Below, one piece after another: positions 52,909 through 60,419 of a DNA stretch of 64,000 nt. The notes under the pieces are model-generated. The model made no database searches, had not been told where the DNA came from, and saw only the letters and a list, made by a program, of their open reading frames with translations. The position numbers and the translations under genes are program-made. This DNA comes from Chryseobacterium phosphatilyticum (GTDB lineage Bacteria; Bacteroidota; Bacteroidia; Flavobacteriales; Weeksellaceae). Numbering within the stretch: position 1 is the first letter of the stretch; each line of letters opens with the position of its first letter. The stretch lies in assembly GCF_002899825.2 (NCBI RefSeq), contig NZ_PPED02000002.1, positions 410,159 through 474,158 of the forward strand, read 5' to 3'.

Positions 52909-55359
52909 TTAAATTGAACGTATAATATCTGCAAAAATACCACTGGCAGTTACTTCTGCACCGGCACCGGCACCTTTTACAACTAGTGGTTGCTCAGAAT
53001 ACCTCAATGTTTTAAAAATAACAATATTGTCTTTTCCGTACAGGTGGAAGAGATCGCTTTCCGGAGAAACATGTCTGAGGCCAACTTTTGCTTTTCCCTC
53101 TTTAAATTCAGCTACATATTTTAATATTTTACCTTCTCTCTGGGCGTCAGAACATAATTTTTTGAAATGATCTTCATATTCTGTAAGTTTCTCATAAAAG
53201 TCCTCTACACTTCCCTGCATACAAGCTTCAGGAAGAAAACCTACATTTTCAATTTCATCAAACTGAAGTGGATATCCTGCTTCTCTTGCAAGAATTAAAA
53301 TTTTACGGGCTACATCTGTACCGGATAAATCAAGTCTTGGATCTGGTTCTGTATATCCTTCTTTTTGTGCCTGGGCTACCACTTCAGAAAACATCCTGCT
53401 TCCATCATAATTGTTAAAGACAAAGTTTAGGGTTCCACTAAGTACCGCTTCAAGAGAAGTTATTTTATCCCCGCTTTTAATCAGGTCATTGATGGTGCCT
53501 ATAACCGGAAGTCCTGCCCCGACATTGGTTTCAAAGTAAAACTTGCAGTTGTGGTTTCTGGCAGTATTCTTTAATGTTTTATAATTATCAAAATCTGATG
53601 AAGCGGCGATTTTATTACATGCTACGATATTGATGCTTCTTTTCAGGAGCGCTTCGTAAACCCTGGGAATTTCAGCACTGGCTGTAATGTCGATGAAAAT
53701 TGAGTTTCTTAAGTTTCGTGATATGATTTCTTCTGCAAAATCCTGAACGGAGGCTTCTTGTCCCAGTTCAATCCAGTTAGCATATTCCTCTTCCGGTATT
53801 CCTCTGTCTGAAAAAAGCATTTTCCGACTGTTGGAAAGTCCGGCAATCCTTAGATTGATTAAAAGATTTTCCTGCAAGTATTGATTCTGATCGTAAATCT
53901 GTTGAATAAGTTTAGATCCTACATTTCCTGTTCCACATATATATAAGTGTACCTGTTTGATTTCGGATTCGAAAAACTCTTCATGAAGAATATTAATAGC
54001 TTTTCGGGTATCTTTCTCTGAGATGACAATGCTGATATTTCTTTCTGAAGAACCCTGTGCAATCGTTCTGATGTTAATAGCATTATTTCCTAAACATCCA
54101 AACATTTTAGCACTGACTCCACTTCTGCTTTTCATATTTTCGCCTACCAGGGCTACAATGGAAAGACCTGATTCAATTTTTACCGGTTCAATTCTTTTTA
54201 AATTAATATCATCAGCAAAAGATGTGTTGATTGCTTTTTCAGCAGCTGATATATCCTTTTCATGGATAGCGATAGTGATAGAATGCTCAGATGAACCTTG
54301 TGTAATCAGAATAACATTAATATTTCCATGATTGAGCCCCTGAAATAATTTTGCTGAAATACCTGGAATGCCAACCATTCCGCTACCCTCTAAAGTGAGA
54401 AGAGCAATATGACTCATGTTTGAAATTCCCACAGCGATGTGATTTTTTTCATTTTCTGTTTTTTCTAAGGAATGAGAAATCAAGGTTCCTTTGGCATCCG
54501 GATCAAATGTGTTTTTAATCTTAAGGTCAATGTTTTTTGACATAACCGGTTGTATGGAAGGAGGATACAGTACTTTTGCACCAAAGTGTGAAAGCTCCAT
54601 CGCTTCATGGTAGAGAATTTCTGAGATTGGTTTTGCATTGGAAGTAAGACGGGGATCAGCAGTCATCATCCCGCTTACATCAGTCCATATCTGAAGTTCT
54701 TCAGCATGAATAGCAGCAGCAATAATGGAAGCAGTATAATCTGACCCACCTCTTCCTAAAGTAGTAATATTATTATTATCGTCCTGAGCGATAAACCCGG
54801 GACCAATGATAATTTGGTTCTGATGGTCATTAAGATATTTCTGAATATTTTGTTCAGTAATATCAACATCTACTTTTGCATGGGTAAAGTCACTGTTTGT
54901 TCTGATCAGCTCTGCGGCGTTCATCCATAAGCAATCAAAGCCCTTATGTAAAAGTCGTGCAGCAATGATATTAGAGGATAAAAATTCTCCGTAGGAAACT
55001 ATTTTATCTTTCGTTCTGGAAGTAAGCTCACCGAGAATAAAAATTCCGTTGCATATATCTTCGAGATCATTAAAATGTTTTTTAACAAAGCTTAACCATG
55101 AGCTTTGCTCCAAAACAGGGATGAGCTCTCTTACCAGCTGCAGGTGCTTTTCTTCGAGGATTTTAACGACTTGTAAATAAGAATCATCTTTGACGGCAGC
55201 ATACTCTGCCGCTTTGATCAGATGGTCGGTGACACCGTGCAGTGCTGATACGATAACAACAACTTTGTTTTGAGAAGCTTCTTTTTTTATAATGTTTTCT
55301 ACAAGGAGAATGTTCTTTGAGTTGGCGACTGATGTTCCGCCGAATTTTAAAATTTTCAT
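52909..55359 (-). CDS. thrA: Bifunctional aspartate kinase / homoserine dehydrogenase
   Basis: An 816-residue fusion: N-terminal kinase (MKILKFGGTSVANSKN, GRGGSDYTAS, SEHSITIAI), two ACT regulatory domains (about 310-455, with KSRSGVSAKMFGCLG), and C-terminal homoserine dehydrogenase (HLYICGTGNVGSKLI near 470, GTLNFVFNNYDGS, EGYTEPDPRLDLSGTDVARK). It is the first structural gene of the threonine operon and is likely inhibited by threonine. Start at the ATG 55357-55359; a TTG directly upstream was rejected. A 190-bp leader with an attenuator-like peptide precedes it. Confidence 0.97.
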   Translation of the reverse strand: MKILKFGGTSVANSKNILLVENIIKKEASQNKVVVIVSALHGVTDHLIKAAEYAAVKDDSYLQVVKILEEKHLQLVRELIPVLEQSSWLSFVKKHFNDLEDICNGIFILGELTSRTKDKIVSYGEFLSSNIIAARLLHKGFDCLWMNAAELIRTNSDFTHAKVDVDITEQNIQKYLNDHQNQIIIGPGFIAQDDNNNITTLGRGGSDYTASIIAAAIHAEELQIWTDVSGMMTADPRLTSNAKPISEILYHEAMELSHFGAKVLYPPSIQPVMSKNIDLKIKNTFDPDAKGTLISHSLEKTENEKNHIAVGISNMSHIALLTLEGSGMVGIPGISAKLFQGLNHGNINVILITQGSSEHSITIAIHEKDISAAEKAINTSFADDINLKRIEPVKIESGLSIVALVGENMKSRSGVSAKMFGCLGNNAINIRTIAQGSSERNISIVISEKDTRKAINILHEEFFESEIKQVHLYICGTGNVGSKLIQQIYDQNQYLQENLLINLRIAGLSNSRKMLFSDRGIPEEEYANWIELGQEASVQDFAEEIISRNLRNSIFIDITASAEIPRVYEALLKRSINIVACNKIAASSDFDNYKTLKNTARNHNCKFYFETNVGAGLPVIGTINDLIKSGDKITSLEAVLSGTLNFVFNNYDGSRMFSEVVAQAQKEGYTEPDPRLDLSGTDVARKILILAREAGYPLQFDEIENVGFLPEACMQGSVEDFYEKLTEYEDHFKKLCSDAQREGKILKYVAEFKEGKAKVGLRHVSPESDLFHLYGKDNIVIFKTLRYSEQPLVVKGAGAGAEVTASGIFADIIRSI

Positions 55360-55450
55360 CAATTATTTATTTGAGATTGAATAAAAGGAAATGTTTACTC
55401 TTTAAAAAAAGAGTACAGGTGCCCGAAATAATATGTGAAAATTTACCCCG
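55360..55450 (-). promoter_or_regulatory. Attenuator-like hairpins between thr leader peptide and thrA
   Basis: Two hairpins on the minus-strand RNA: ACCCC/GGGGU (55445-55449 and 55455-55459), which overlaps the last Thr codons and stop of the leader peptide, and UACUCUUU/AAAGAGUA (55396-55403 and 55408-55415). GGGUA near the first can alternatively pair with UACUC of the second, followed by a U run, which would be a terminator. This mutually exclusive pairing is what an attenuator needs; it has not been folded by computer. Confidence 0.55.
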
Positions 55451-55552
55451 TTATGGGGTAGTTGTTGTAGTTGTGAATGTAGAAACAGAAGATATGCCTG
55501 AAATAGGTAATTCCAGAGCAGAAATATCAGATATGTTTCTTATTATATTCAT
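55451..55552 (-). CDS. Threonine operon leader peptide (33 aa)
   Basis: An unannotated ORF upstream of thrA. The peptide MNIIRNISDISALELPISG continues ISSVSTFTTTTTTP: seven Thr, six in a row near the end, and six Ile. Both are products of the pathway downstream, so ribosome stalling at Thr or Ile codons would sense shortage. The ATG lies 10 bp after the -7 element of a consensus promoter, making it the first thing transcribed. The Thr codons use ACA, ACT and ACC. This fits the established logic of thr attenuators. Confidence 0.85.
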   Translation of the reverse strand: MNIIRNISDISALELPISGISSVSTFTTTTTTP

Positions 55553-55562
55553 TCTTAAAGAA

Positions 55563-55592
55563 CAAATGTACAAATTATTTTGAAATAGCCAA
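55563..55592 (-). promoter_or_regulatory. Promoter of the threonine operon
   Basis: Minus strand: TTG (55590-55592), 19-bp spacer, TACATTTG (55563-55570). Exact match; it puts the start of transcription about at the leader-peptide ATG. Confidence 0.83.
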
Positions 55593-55704
55593 ATCTTTGA
55601 AAAAATATATTTTAATTCTTTAAGGAGAGAGATATTTGTTAAAATGTTTGGATTAACTACTTATAAATCTTACATTTAACTTATTAACTGTAAACTATTT
55701 AATC

Positions 55705-55896
55705 ATGAAAAAATTAAGCAAATTGCAAAGACACAGCTTAAAGTTAATCAACGGAGGAATTGGTTCTTGTTATGAATACTGTCCTGCCGGACCCTATGGC
55801 CCTGGACAGCCAAGATCATGTGCTGACTACGATGCTTTACCAAAATGTTGTAAAGAAATGGTTATGGTAAGTTTTGAGTGTTCAGGTCCCTATTGA
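55705..55896 (+). CDS. Bacteriocin-like GG-leader peptide precursor 1 (63 aa)
   Basis: A small peptide with a MKKLSKLQRHSLKLINGG leader ending in a double Gly at 17-18, the usual cleavage site for peptidase-containing ABC exporters. The core is Cys-rich: CYEYCPAGPYGPG, CADYDALPKCCK, SFEC, about six Cys. It resembles NCBI 'bacteriocin-like' small proteins of Chryseobacterium. Whether it is a bacteriocin, signal or a modified peptide is unknown. It is the first of four tandem members. Confidence 0.75.
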   Translation: MKKLSKLQRHSLKLINGGIGSCYEYCPAGPYGPGQPRSCADYDALPKCCKEMVMVSFECSGPY

Positions 55897-55962
55897 TTTA
55901 AAATAAAACGGGAACATTTTTAACCCGTGTTCTTTATTTCTAATATTAAAAATTAAAACGTT

Positions 55963-56133
55963 ATGAAAACAATTAAAAAATTATCCAGAGAAGAACAGAA
56001 AAGTATCAGTGGAGGTATAACCCAAGACCAAATTGATGCATGTGGCGGTGAAAAGTTTGTATGTTTTATGGGAGGTGGAAAATGGGGATGCTGGCTGAAG
56101 CCAGGTGGTAAATGTTATGCTCCGATGTTGTAA
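55963..56133 (+). CDS. Bacteriocin-like GG-leader peptide precursor 2 (56 aa)
   Basis: Leader MKTIKKLSREEQKSISGG, double Gly at 17-18, then a core with four Cys (27, 34, 43, 51) and Gly-rich segments: CGGEKFVCFMGGGKWGCW. It is the most different of the four, lacking the CPxxxxYG and ALP blocks of the others. The ORF is shorter than 60 codons, so it can easily be missed. Separated by 66 bp from precursor 1 and 46 bp from precursor 3. Confidence 0.7.
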   Translation: MKTIKKLSREEQKSISGGITQDQIDACGGEKFVCFMGGGKWGCWLKPGGKCYAPML

Positions 56134-56179
56134 TAATTCAACCTGAAAGCCTGAATTGTAACCATAAAAACCAATTAAA

Positions 56180-56377
56180 ATGAAAAAACTATCAAGAGCT
56201 CAGCTGGCTATTATCAGTGGGGCTAATAATTCTATCTGTAACGGATGTCCCACTCAAAATCACTACGGACCAGGCCCCGGATATGACGGGACATGTGAAA
56301 ACTACTTTGCTTTACCTGATTATTGCAGGGCAAGAAATTGCGTGGGAGTTAGTATTTATTGCTTTGAGGCAATGTAA
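56180..56377 (+). CDS. Bacteriocin-like peptide precursor 3, GA leader (65 aa)
   Basis: Leader MKKLSRAQLAIISGA with Gly-Ala in place of Gly-Gly. The core CNGCPTQNHYGPGPGYDGTC, ENYFALPDYC and VSIYC is a clear paralogue of precursors 1 and 4: C-x2-3-CP, YGxG, C-x-x-Y-x-AL, then C and VSxxC. No similar gene outside this cluster was seen. Confidence 0.72.
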   Translation: MKKLSRAQLAIISGANNSICNGCPTQNHYGPGPGYDGTCENYFALPDYCRARNCVGVSIYCFEAM

Positions 56378-56433
56378 TAGAATTTTCTCCGGAGGATAGA
56401 CGATTATTTTTTATGAGCTAAAACCAAAAAAAT

Positions 56434-56643
56434 ATGAGAAAATTGACGCGAACAAAATTAAAGAATATCAAAGGTAAAGAAATGTCGGGTTGTGCGGGAT
56501 GTCCTACATCTGGTAATTACGGAGATGGCCCTGAGTATACTAATAGTTGTTGGAGTTACTGGGCATTGTCTGCTAATTGCAGAAATTGTGTGGATGTAAG
56601 CGCAGATTGCTACGGCCCTGATTATTCTGACTTTTATAAGTGA
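56434..56643 (+). CDS. Bacteriocin-like peptide precursor 4, degenerate leader (69 aa)
   Basis: Leader MRKLTRTKLKNIKGK with GK where GG is expected, so processing may occur at another site (for example MSG, 17-19). Core: CAGCPTSGNYGDGPEYTNSC, WSYWALSANCRNC, VSADC, with a longer aromatic/acidic tail DYSDFYK. A strong terminator follows, so the four genes may form one transcript. Confidence 0.72.
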   Translation: MRKLTRTKLKNIKGKEMSGCAGCPTSGNYGDGPEYTNSCWSYWALSANCRNCVDVSADCYGPDYSDFYK

Positions 56644-56645
56644 AA

Positions 56646-56675
56646 AAAAGCACTGTGAAAACAGTGCTTTTTATT
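56646..56675. terminator. Terminator of the peptide cluster and nadA
   Basis: AAAAGCACTGT (56646-56656), loop GAAA, complement (56661-56671), T tracts on both sides. Confidence 0.9.
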
Positions 56676-57694
56676 TATTTTATACTTTTTGAAAGATCAA
56701 GCATAGCCTCGATTGGCTTTAATGCCCTCAATCTTAATTCTTCGTCGATAAGAATTTCAGGAAGTTCATACTTCATACATAAATACAATTTTTCCATAGT
56801 ATTACGCTTCATGTAAAAACATTCTGAACAGTTGCAGCTCTCGTCAAAAACCAATGCAGGGATCAGTTCTTTATGAGGAGCACGTTTTTTCATCTCATGA
56901 AGAATTCCTTCTTCAGTAGCAATGATAAATTTCTGGCAATCGTCTTTTTCTACGAAATTCAGCAGGGCAGAAGTGGAACCGATAAAGTGAGCCAGTTTCA
57001 ATACAGCTTCTTCACTTTCGGGGTGGGCAATTAATTTGGCATCGGGGTTGTCTGCCAATTGTTTTGCAATTCTTTCCATTGAGAAAGCTTCGTGTACAAT
57101 ACAGCTTCCGTCCCAAAGGATCATATCACGACCAGTCTTTTTGGATAAATATCTTCCTAAATTTTTATCCGGAGCAAAAATGATGGGTCTGTCTGTTGGG
57201 AGAGCTTCAATGACTGTTTCAGCATTTGAGCTTGTTACAATGATATCACTTTCTGCTTTCGTTTCTGCATTACAGTTGATGTAGGTAGCAATTAAAGCAT
57301 TAGGATGTTGCTCACGCATTTTTCTCAATCCTTCTCCTGAACATCCGTCTGCCAAAGAGCATCCGGCCATTGTATCGGGAAGAACTACTTTTTTAGTTGG
57401 GTTAAGAATTTTAGCAGCTTCCGCCATGAAATGCACTCCGCAGAATACAATCATGTCAGCATTCGTTTCTTTTGCTTGTCTTGCCAACTGTAAAGAATCA
57501 CCCAGAAAGTCGGCGATATCCTGAATTTCTCCCGGTTGGTAATAATGGGCAAGGATTACTGCATTTTTTTCCTCTTTGAGTTTAAGAATGGCCTTTACCA
57601 GGTCTTCTCCCTGAGGAATTGCTATATCTTTTATATCCAGAAATCCTTTTACAGGAATTGCAGATTTAGCTTTTTCTAATGTTTCGGTACTCAT
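56675..57694 (-). CDS. nadA: Quinolinate synthase
   Basis: [4Fe-4S] enzyme that condenses iminoaspartate with dihydroxyacetone phosphate to quinolinate in NAD synthesis. 339 residues. AVILAHYYQPGEIQDIADFLGDSL, FCGVHFMAEAAKI, PDTMAGCSLADGC, and SCNCSECFYMKRNTMEKLY are the family motifs. It lies alone, without nadB or nadC adjacent. Confidence 0.97.
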   Translation of the reverse strand: MSTETLEKAKSAIPVKGFLDIKDIAIPQGEDLVKAILKLKEEKNAVILAHYYQPGEIQDIADFLGDSLQLARQAKETNADMIVFCGVHFMAEAAKILNPTKKVVLPDTMAGCSLADGCSGEGLRKMREQHPNALIATYINCNAETKAESDIIVTSSNAETVIEALPTDRPIIFAPDKNLGRYLSKKTGRDMILWDGSCIVHEAFSMERIAKQLADNPDAKLIAHPESEEAVLKLAHFIGSTSALLNFVEKDDCQKFIIATEEGILHEMKKRAPHKELIPALVFDESCNCSECFYMKRNTMEKLYLCMKYELPEILIDEELRLRALKPIEAMLDLSKSIK

Positions 57695-57798
57695 ATCAAC
57701 CTCAATTTTTTATTATCAGAAGGCAGAGGTTAGAAATCAGAAGTCAGATTTTGAAAGTACATTGTTACTTTCAGCTTCCGGCTCCTATCTTCCAGCCA
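57695..57798. repeat. Dispersed-repeat-like intergenic patch (nadA-gmk)
   Basis: Contains purine-rich runs such as AGAAATCAGAAGTCAGA and pyrimidine-rich TTACTTTCAGCTTCCGGCTCC in mirror-like arrangement. This wording is typical of repeats scattered in Flavobacteriia genomes; copy number here is untested. Confidence 0.4.
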
Positions 57799-58362
57799 TT
57801 AGTTACTGATAAAACTTTTTATTAAACTTTCTATTTCTTTTTTTGCTACATCGAGATCAGTATTGATCACGATCTTATCAAACTCGCTGGCATATGACAT
57901 TTCTTCTTCTGCTTTTGCCACACGGGTTTTGATGGTTTCTGCATCATCAGTATTTCTAGAAATCAATCTTCGTTCCAATTCTTCGATGGAAGGTGGTTCT
58001 ATGAAAATTGACAAGGCTTTTTCCCCAAAATATTTTTTTAAAGAAATACCTCCTTTTACATCAACATCAAAAATAACAACTTTTTGCTGATTCCAGATTT
58101 TTTCTACTTCAGATTTTAAAGTACCGTAATATTTGTCAGTATATACTTCTTCATATTCTACAAAAGCGTCTTCTGAAATTTTTTGTCTGAATTCATCAGG
58201 TGATAAAAAATGATAATCCACTGCATGAACCTCATTCCCTCTTGGCTGCCTTGTCGTGCAGGAAATTGAAAATTTCAGTTCAGAAAATGTTTCCAAAGCA
58301 TGCTTTACTAATGTAGTTTTTCCGCTCCCTGATGGTGCTGAAAATATAATTACTTTATCCAT
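57799..58362 (-). CDS. gmk: Guanylate kinase
   Basis: Phosphorylates GMP to GDP. 187 residues; P-loop FSAPSGSGKTTLVKH (6-20), FSISCTTRQPRGNEVHAVDYHFLS for GMP binding, and FIEPPSIEELERRL. It sits downstream of yicC, a common neighbour of gmk in bacteria. Confidence 0.98.
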   Translation of the reverse strand: MDKVIIFSAPSGSGKTTLVKHALETFSELKFSISCTTRQPRGNEVHAVDYHFLSPDEFRQKISEDAFVEYEEVYTDKYYGTLKSEVEKIWNQQKVVIFDVDVKGGISLKKYFGEKALSIFIEPPSIEELERRLISRNTDDAETIKTRVAKAEEEMSYASEFDKIVINTDLDVAKKEIESLIKSFISN

Positions 58363-58451
58363 ATTTTTTCGTTTCGGGTTTTCGGGTTTCGAGCTCCGGG
58401 TTTCCTCATCATCGTAAGACTAATCATGACCTCGAATCTCGCACCTCGTAG
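58363..58451. repeat. Dispersed-repeat-like intergenic patch (gmk-yicC)
   Basis: Contains GTTTCGGGTTTTCGGGTTTCGAGC and CCTCGAATCTCGCACCTCG: near-complementary G/C-rich repeats in an AT-rich genome, unlike flanking DNA. Likely a mobile or palindromic intergenic repeat; it interrupts the yicC-gmk pair. Confidence 0.4.
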
Positions 58452-59309
58452 CTACAACACGTTTAGTGTTTGTTCTTTAATTTTTTCCAAATCATCTTTC
58501 ATCATGACTACCAGTTTCTGAATTTGCGAATGATTGGCTTTAGAACCTAACGTATTGATTTCTCTTCCGATTTCCTGAGAAATAAAACCTAGTTTTTTCC
58601 CATTGAAATCTTCGTTGTCCATGACTTCCTTATAATATTTAAGGTGCTGTGCTAGTCTTACTTTTTCTTCTGAAATATCCAGTTTTTCAGTAAAATAAGC
58701 CATTTCCTGATAGAAGCGCGTTTCGTCAACGTTTTCGAACTCCTTAAGAGTCTTTTGGTAGCGTTCTCTTACACTGACAATTCTCTCTTCTTCAAAAGGA
58801 ATCACTTCCCCCAGATATTTTTCAATATTCTGAACGTTTCTGTTTAATTCTTCATGAAGAATACTGCCTTCAGTTTTTCTGAATTCTTCAAAGCGGTCAA
58901 CAGCTGCATTAACGATTTTTGCCAATGCCTCCCATTCACCCTCTGTCAATTCATCAGGTCTTGAAGTAATGGCATCAGGAAGTCTTACAGCCATTTTAAG
59001 ATATTCGAAATCTGGTCCGTCTGATGCAATAGTTTTAAGCTCATTGATATAAGAATCAATTAAGCTCTTATTGATTTTTACATCATTAGATTCTTCGAGA
59101 TTCTCTAAATTGACGTAGCAATCTACTTTTCCACGGATAATTCTATCGTTAAGAATTTTTCTGATTTCAAATTCTTTTTCTTTATAACGTAAAGGAATTT
59201 TAATATTTAAATCAAAGCTTTTGCTATTCAGTGATTTAATATCTATTGTTATTTTTTTTCCTTCAAATACACCTTCGGCTCTACCGAAGCCGGTCATTGA
59301 TAAAATCAT
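58452..59309 (-). CDS. yicC: YicC-family endoribonuclease
   Basis: A 285-residue protein starting MILSMTGFGRAEG, then IDIKSLNSKSFDLNIKIP, ILNDRIIRGKVDCYV, and the C-terminal GKKLGFISQEIGREINTLGSKANHSQIQKLVVMMKDDLEKIKEQTLNV. YicC has been shown to be an endoribonuclease in other bacteria and often neighbours gmk, as here. A TATCTTTG element lies 17 bp upstream of the ATG. Confidence 0.93.
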   Translation of the reverse strand: MILSMTGFGRAEGVFEGKKITIDIKSLNSKSFDLNIKIPLRYKEKEFEIRKILNDRIIRGKVDCYVNLENLEESNDVKINKSLIDSYINELKTIASDGPDFEYLKMAVRLPDAITSRPDELTEGEWEALAKIVNAAVDRFEEFRKTEGSILHEELNRNVQNIEKYLGEVIPFEEERIVSVRERYQKTLKEFENVDETRFYQEMAYFTEKLDISEEKVRLAQHLKYYKEVMDNEDFNGKKLGFISQEIGREINTLGSKANHSQIQKLVVMMKDDLEKIKEQTLNVL

Positions 59310-59326
59310 AGTTTTTTATTGTTGTA

Positions 59327-59334
59327 CAAAGATA
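59327..59334 (-). promoter_or_regulatory. -7 element of yicC
   Basis: TATCTTTG on the minus strand, in the 43 bp shared with divergent miaA, which has an overlapping weaker TAAATTAG (59341-59348) on the plus strand. Confidence 0.5.
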
Positions 59335-59352
59335 AACATTTAAATTAGCAAT

Positions 59353-60267
59353 GTGAAAAATTTGATTTCTGTAGTAGGACCCACCGGAATTGGTAAAACG
59401 AGATTGGCAATTGATCTGGCTCAACATTTCAATACGGAGATTATTTCCTGCGATTCCAGACAGTTTTTTAAGGAAATGAAAATTGGTACAGCAGCACCTT
59501 CTGAGGAAGAATTAGCCGCAGCACATCATCATTTTATAGGAAATCTTTCCGTAGAAGACTATTATTCTATAGGGCAATATGAAGAGGATGCCTTACAAAA
59601 ACTCAATGAACTTTTTGCAATTCATGATACCGTTATTCTTGTGGGCGGAAGTATGATGTATGAAAAAGCCGTTATTGAAGGGTTGAATGATTTACCTGAA
59701 GCTAATTCGGGAAATCAGGAAAGACTTCAGAAAATCATGGAGCAGGAGGGAGTTGAAAAACTTCAGGAAATTTTACAGGAATTAGATCCTGAATATTTTG
59801 CTACCGTAGATATTCATAATCATCGCCGACTTCTCAGAGCAATTGATGTCATCTGGCAAACCAACAAAAAATATTCAGAACAGATTGCCGTTTCGCAGGA
59901 TTCCAGAGATTTTAATGTGATCCGGATTGGAATTGAAGCGCCAAGGGAAGAATTATACGACAGAATTAACCGTAGGGTAGATATCATGATGGAAAATGGT
60001 CTGCTGGATGAGGTAAAAGGTCTTGAAAAATTTAAAGGGCTGACAGCTTTAAATACTGTCGGGTATTCCGAACTTTTTAAATATTTTGACGGAGAATGGG
60101 ATCTTGATTTTGCCGTTTCTGAAATTAAAAAAAATAGCCGCAGATACGCTAAACGTCAGCTGACATGGTACAGAAAAGCGGATGATATTCATTATTTACA
60201 GCTTGGATATTCTCAGCAGGATTATGAAGATTTACTTCAATGGATTTCTGGACAGTTTCAAGAATAA
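59353..60267 (+). CDS. miaA: tRNA dimethylallyltransferase
   Basis: Adds the isopentenyl group to A37 of tRNAs reading UNN codons. 304 residues; P-loop VVGPTGIGKTRLA, SCDSRQFFKEMKIGTA, LVGGSMMYEKAVIEGL, and the C-terminal RYAKRQLTWYRK. Starts with GTG at 59353-59355; the only ATG nearby (59351) reads into a stop. A -7-like site 4 bp before the GTG suggests a leaderless start. Isopentenyl supply would come from the mevalonate pathway seen at 7.8 kb. Confidence 0.96.
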   Translation: MKNLISVVGPTGIGKTRLAIDLAQHFNTEIISCDSRQFFKEMKIGTAAPSEEELAAAHHHFIGNLSVEDYYSIGQYEEDALQKLNELFAIHDTVILVGGSMMYEKAVIEGLNDLPEANSGNQERLQKIMEQEGVEKLQEILQELDPEYFATVDIHNHRRLLRAIDVIWQTNKKYSEQIAVSQDSRDFNVIRIGIEAPREELYDRINRRVDIMMENGLLDEVKGLEKFKGLTALNTVGYSELFKYFDGEWDLDFAVSEIKKNSRRYAKRQLTWYRKADDIHYLQLGYSQQDYEDLLQWISGQFQE

Positions 60268-60370
60268 TTGCGGATAAATTTAATCTGTCTCATCTTTTCA
60301 ATCTGCAAGATTTTATTGTTTCACGCTAATCACGATGGTTTTGCAGATATCTATGATTACTTTTTAGAAA

Positions 60371-60399
60371 ATAAAAATGCGGCTCCTGAGAACCGCATT
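60371..60399 (-). terminator. Terminator after the efflux outer-membrane gene
   Basis: Minus strand AATGCGG ... CCGCATT with an internal CTC/GAG extension, then TTTTTATTTT. Confidence 0.82.
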
Positions 60400-60419
60400 C
60401 AAACAATATAATTTATTTA

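Noticed and set aside
59341..59348. Firm promoter call for miaA
   Set aside because: TAAATTAG has one mismatch and the TTG spacing is 16, below the usual range.
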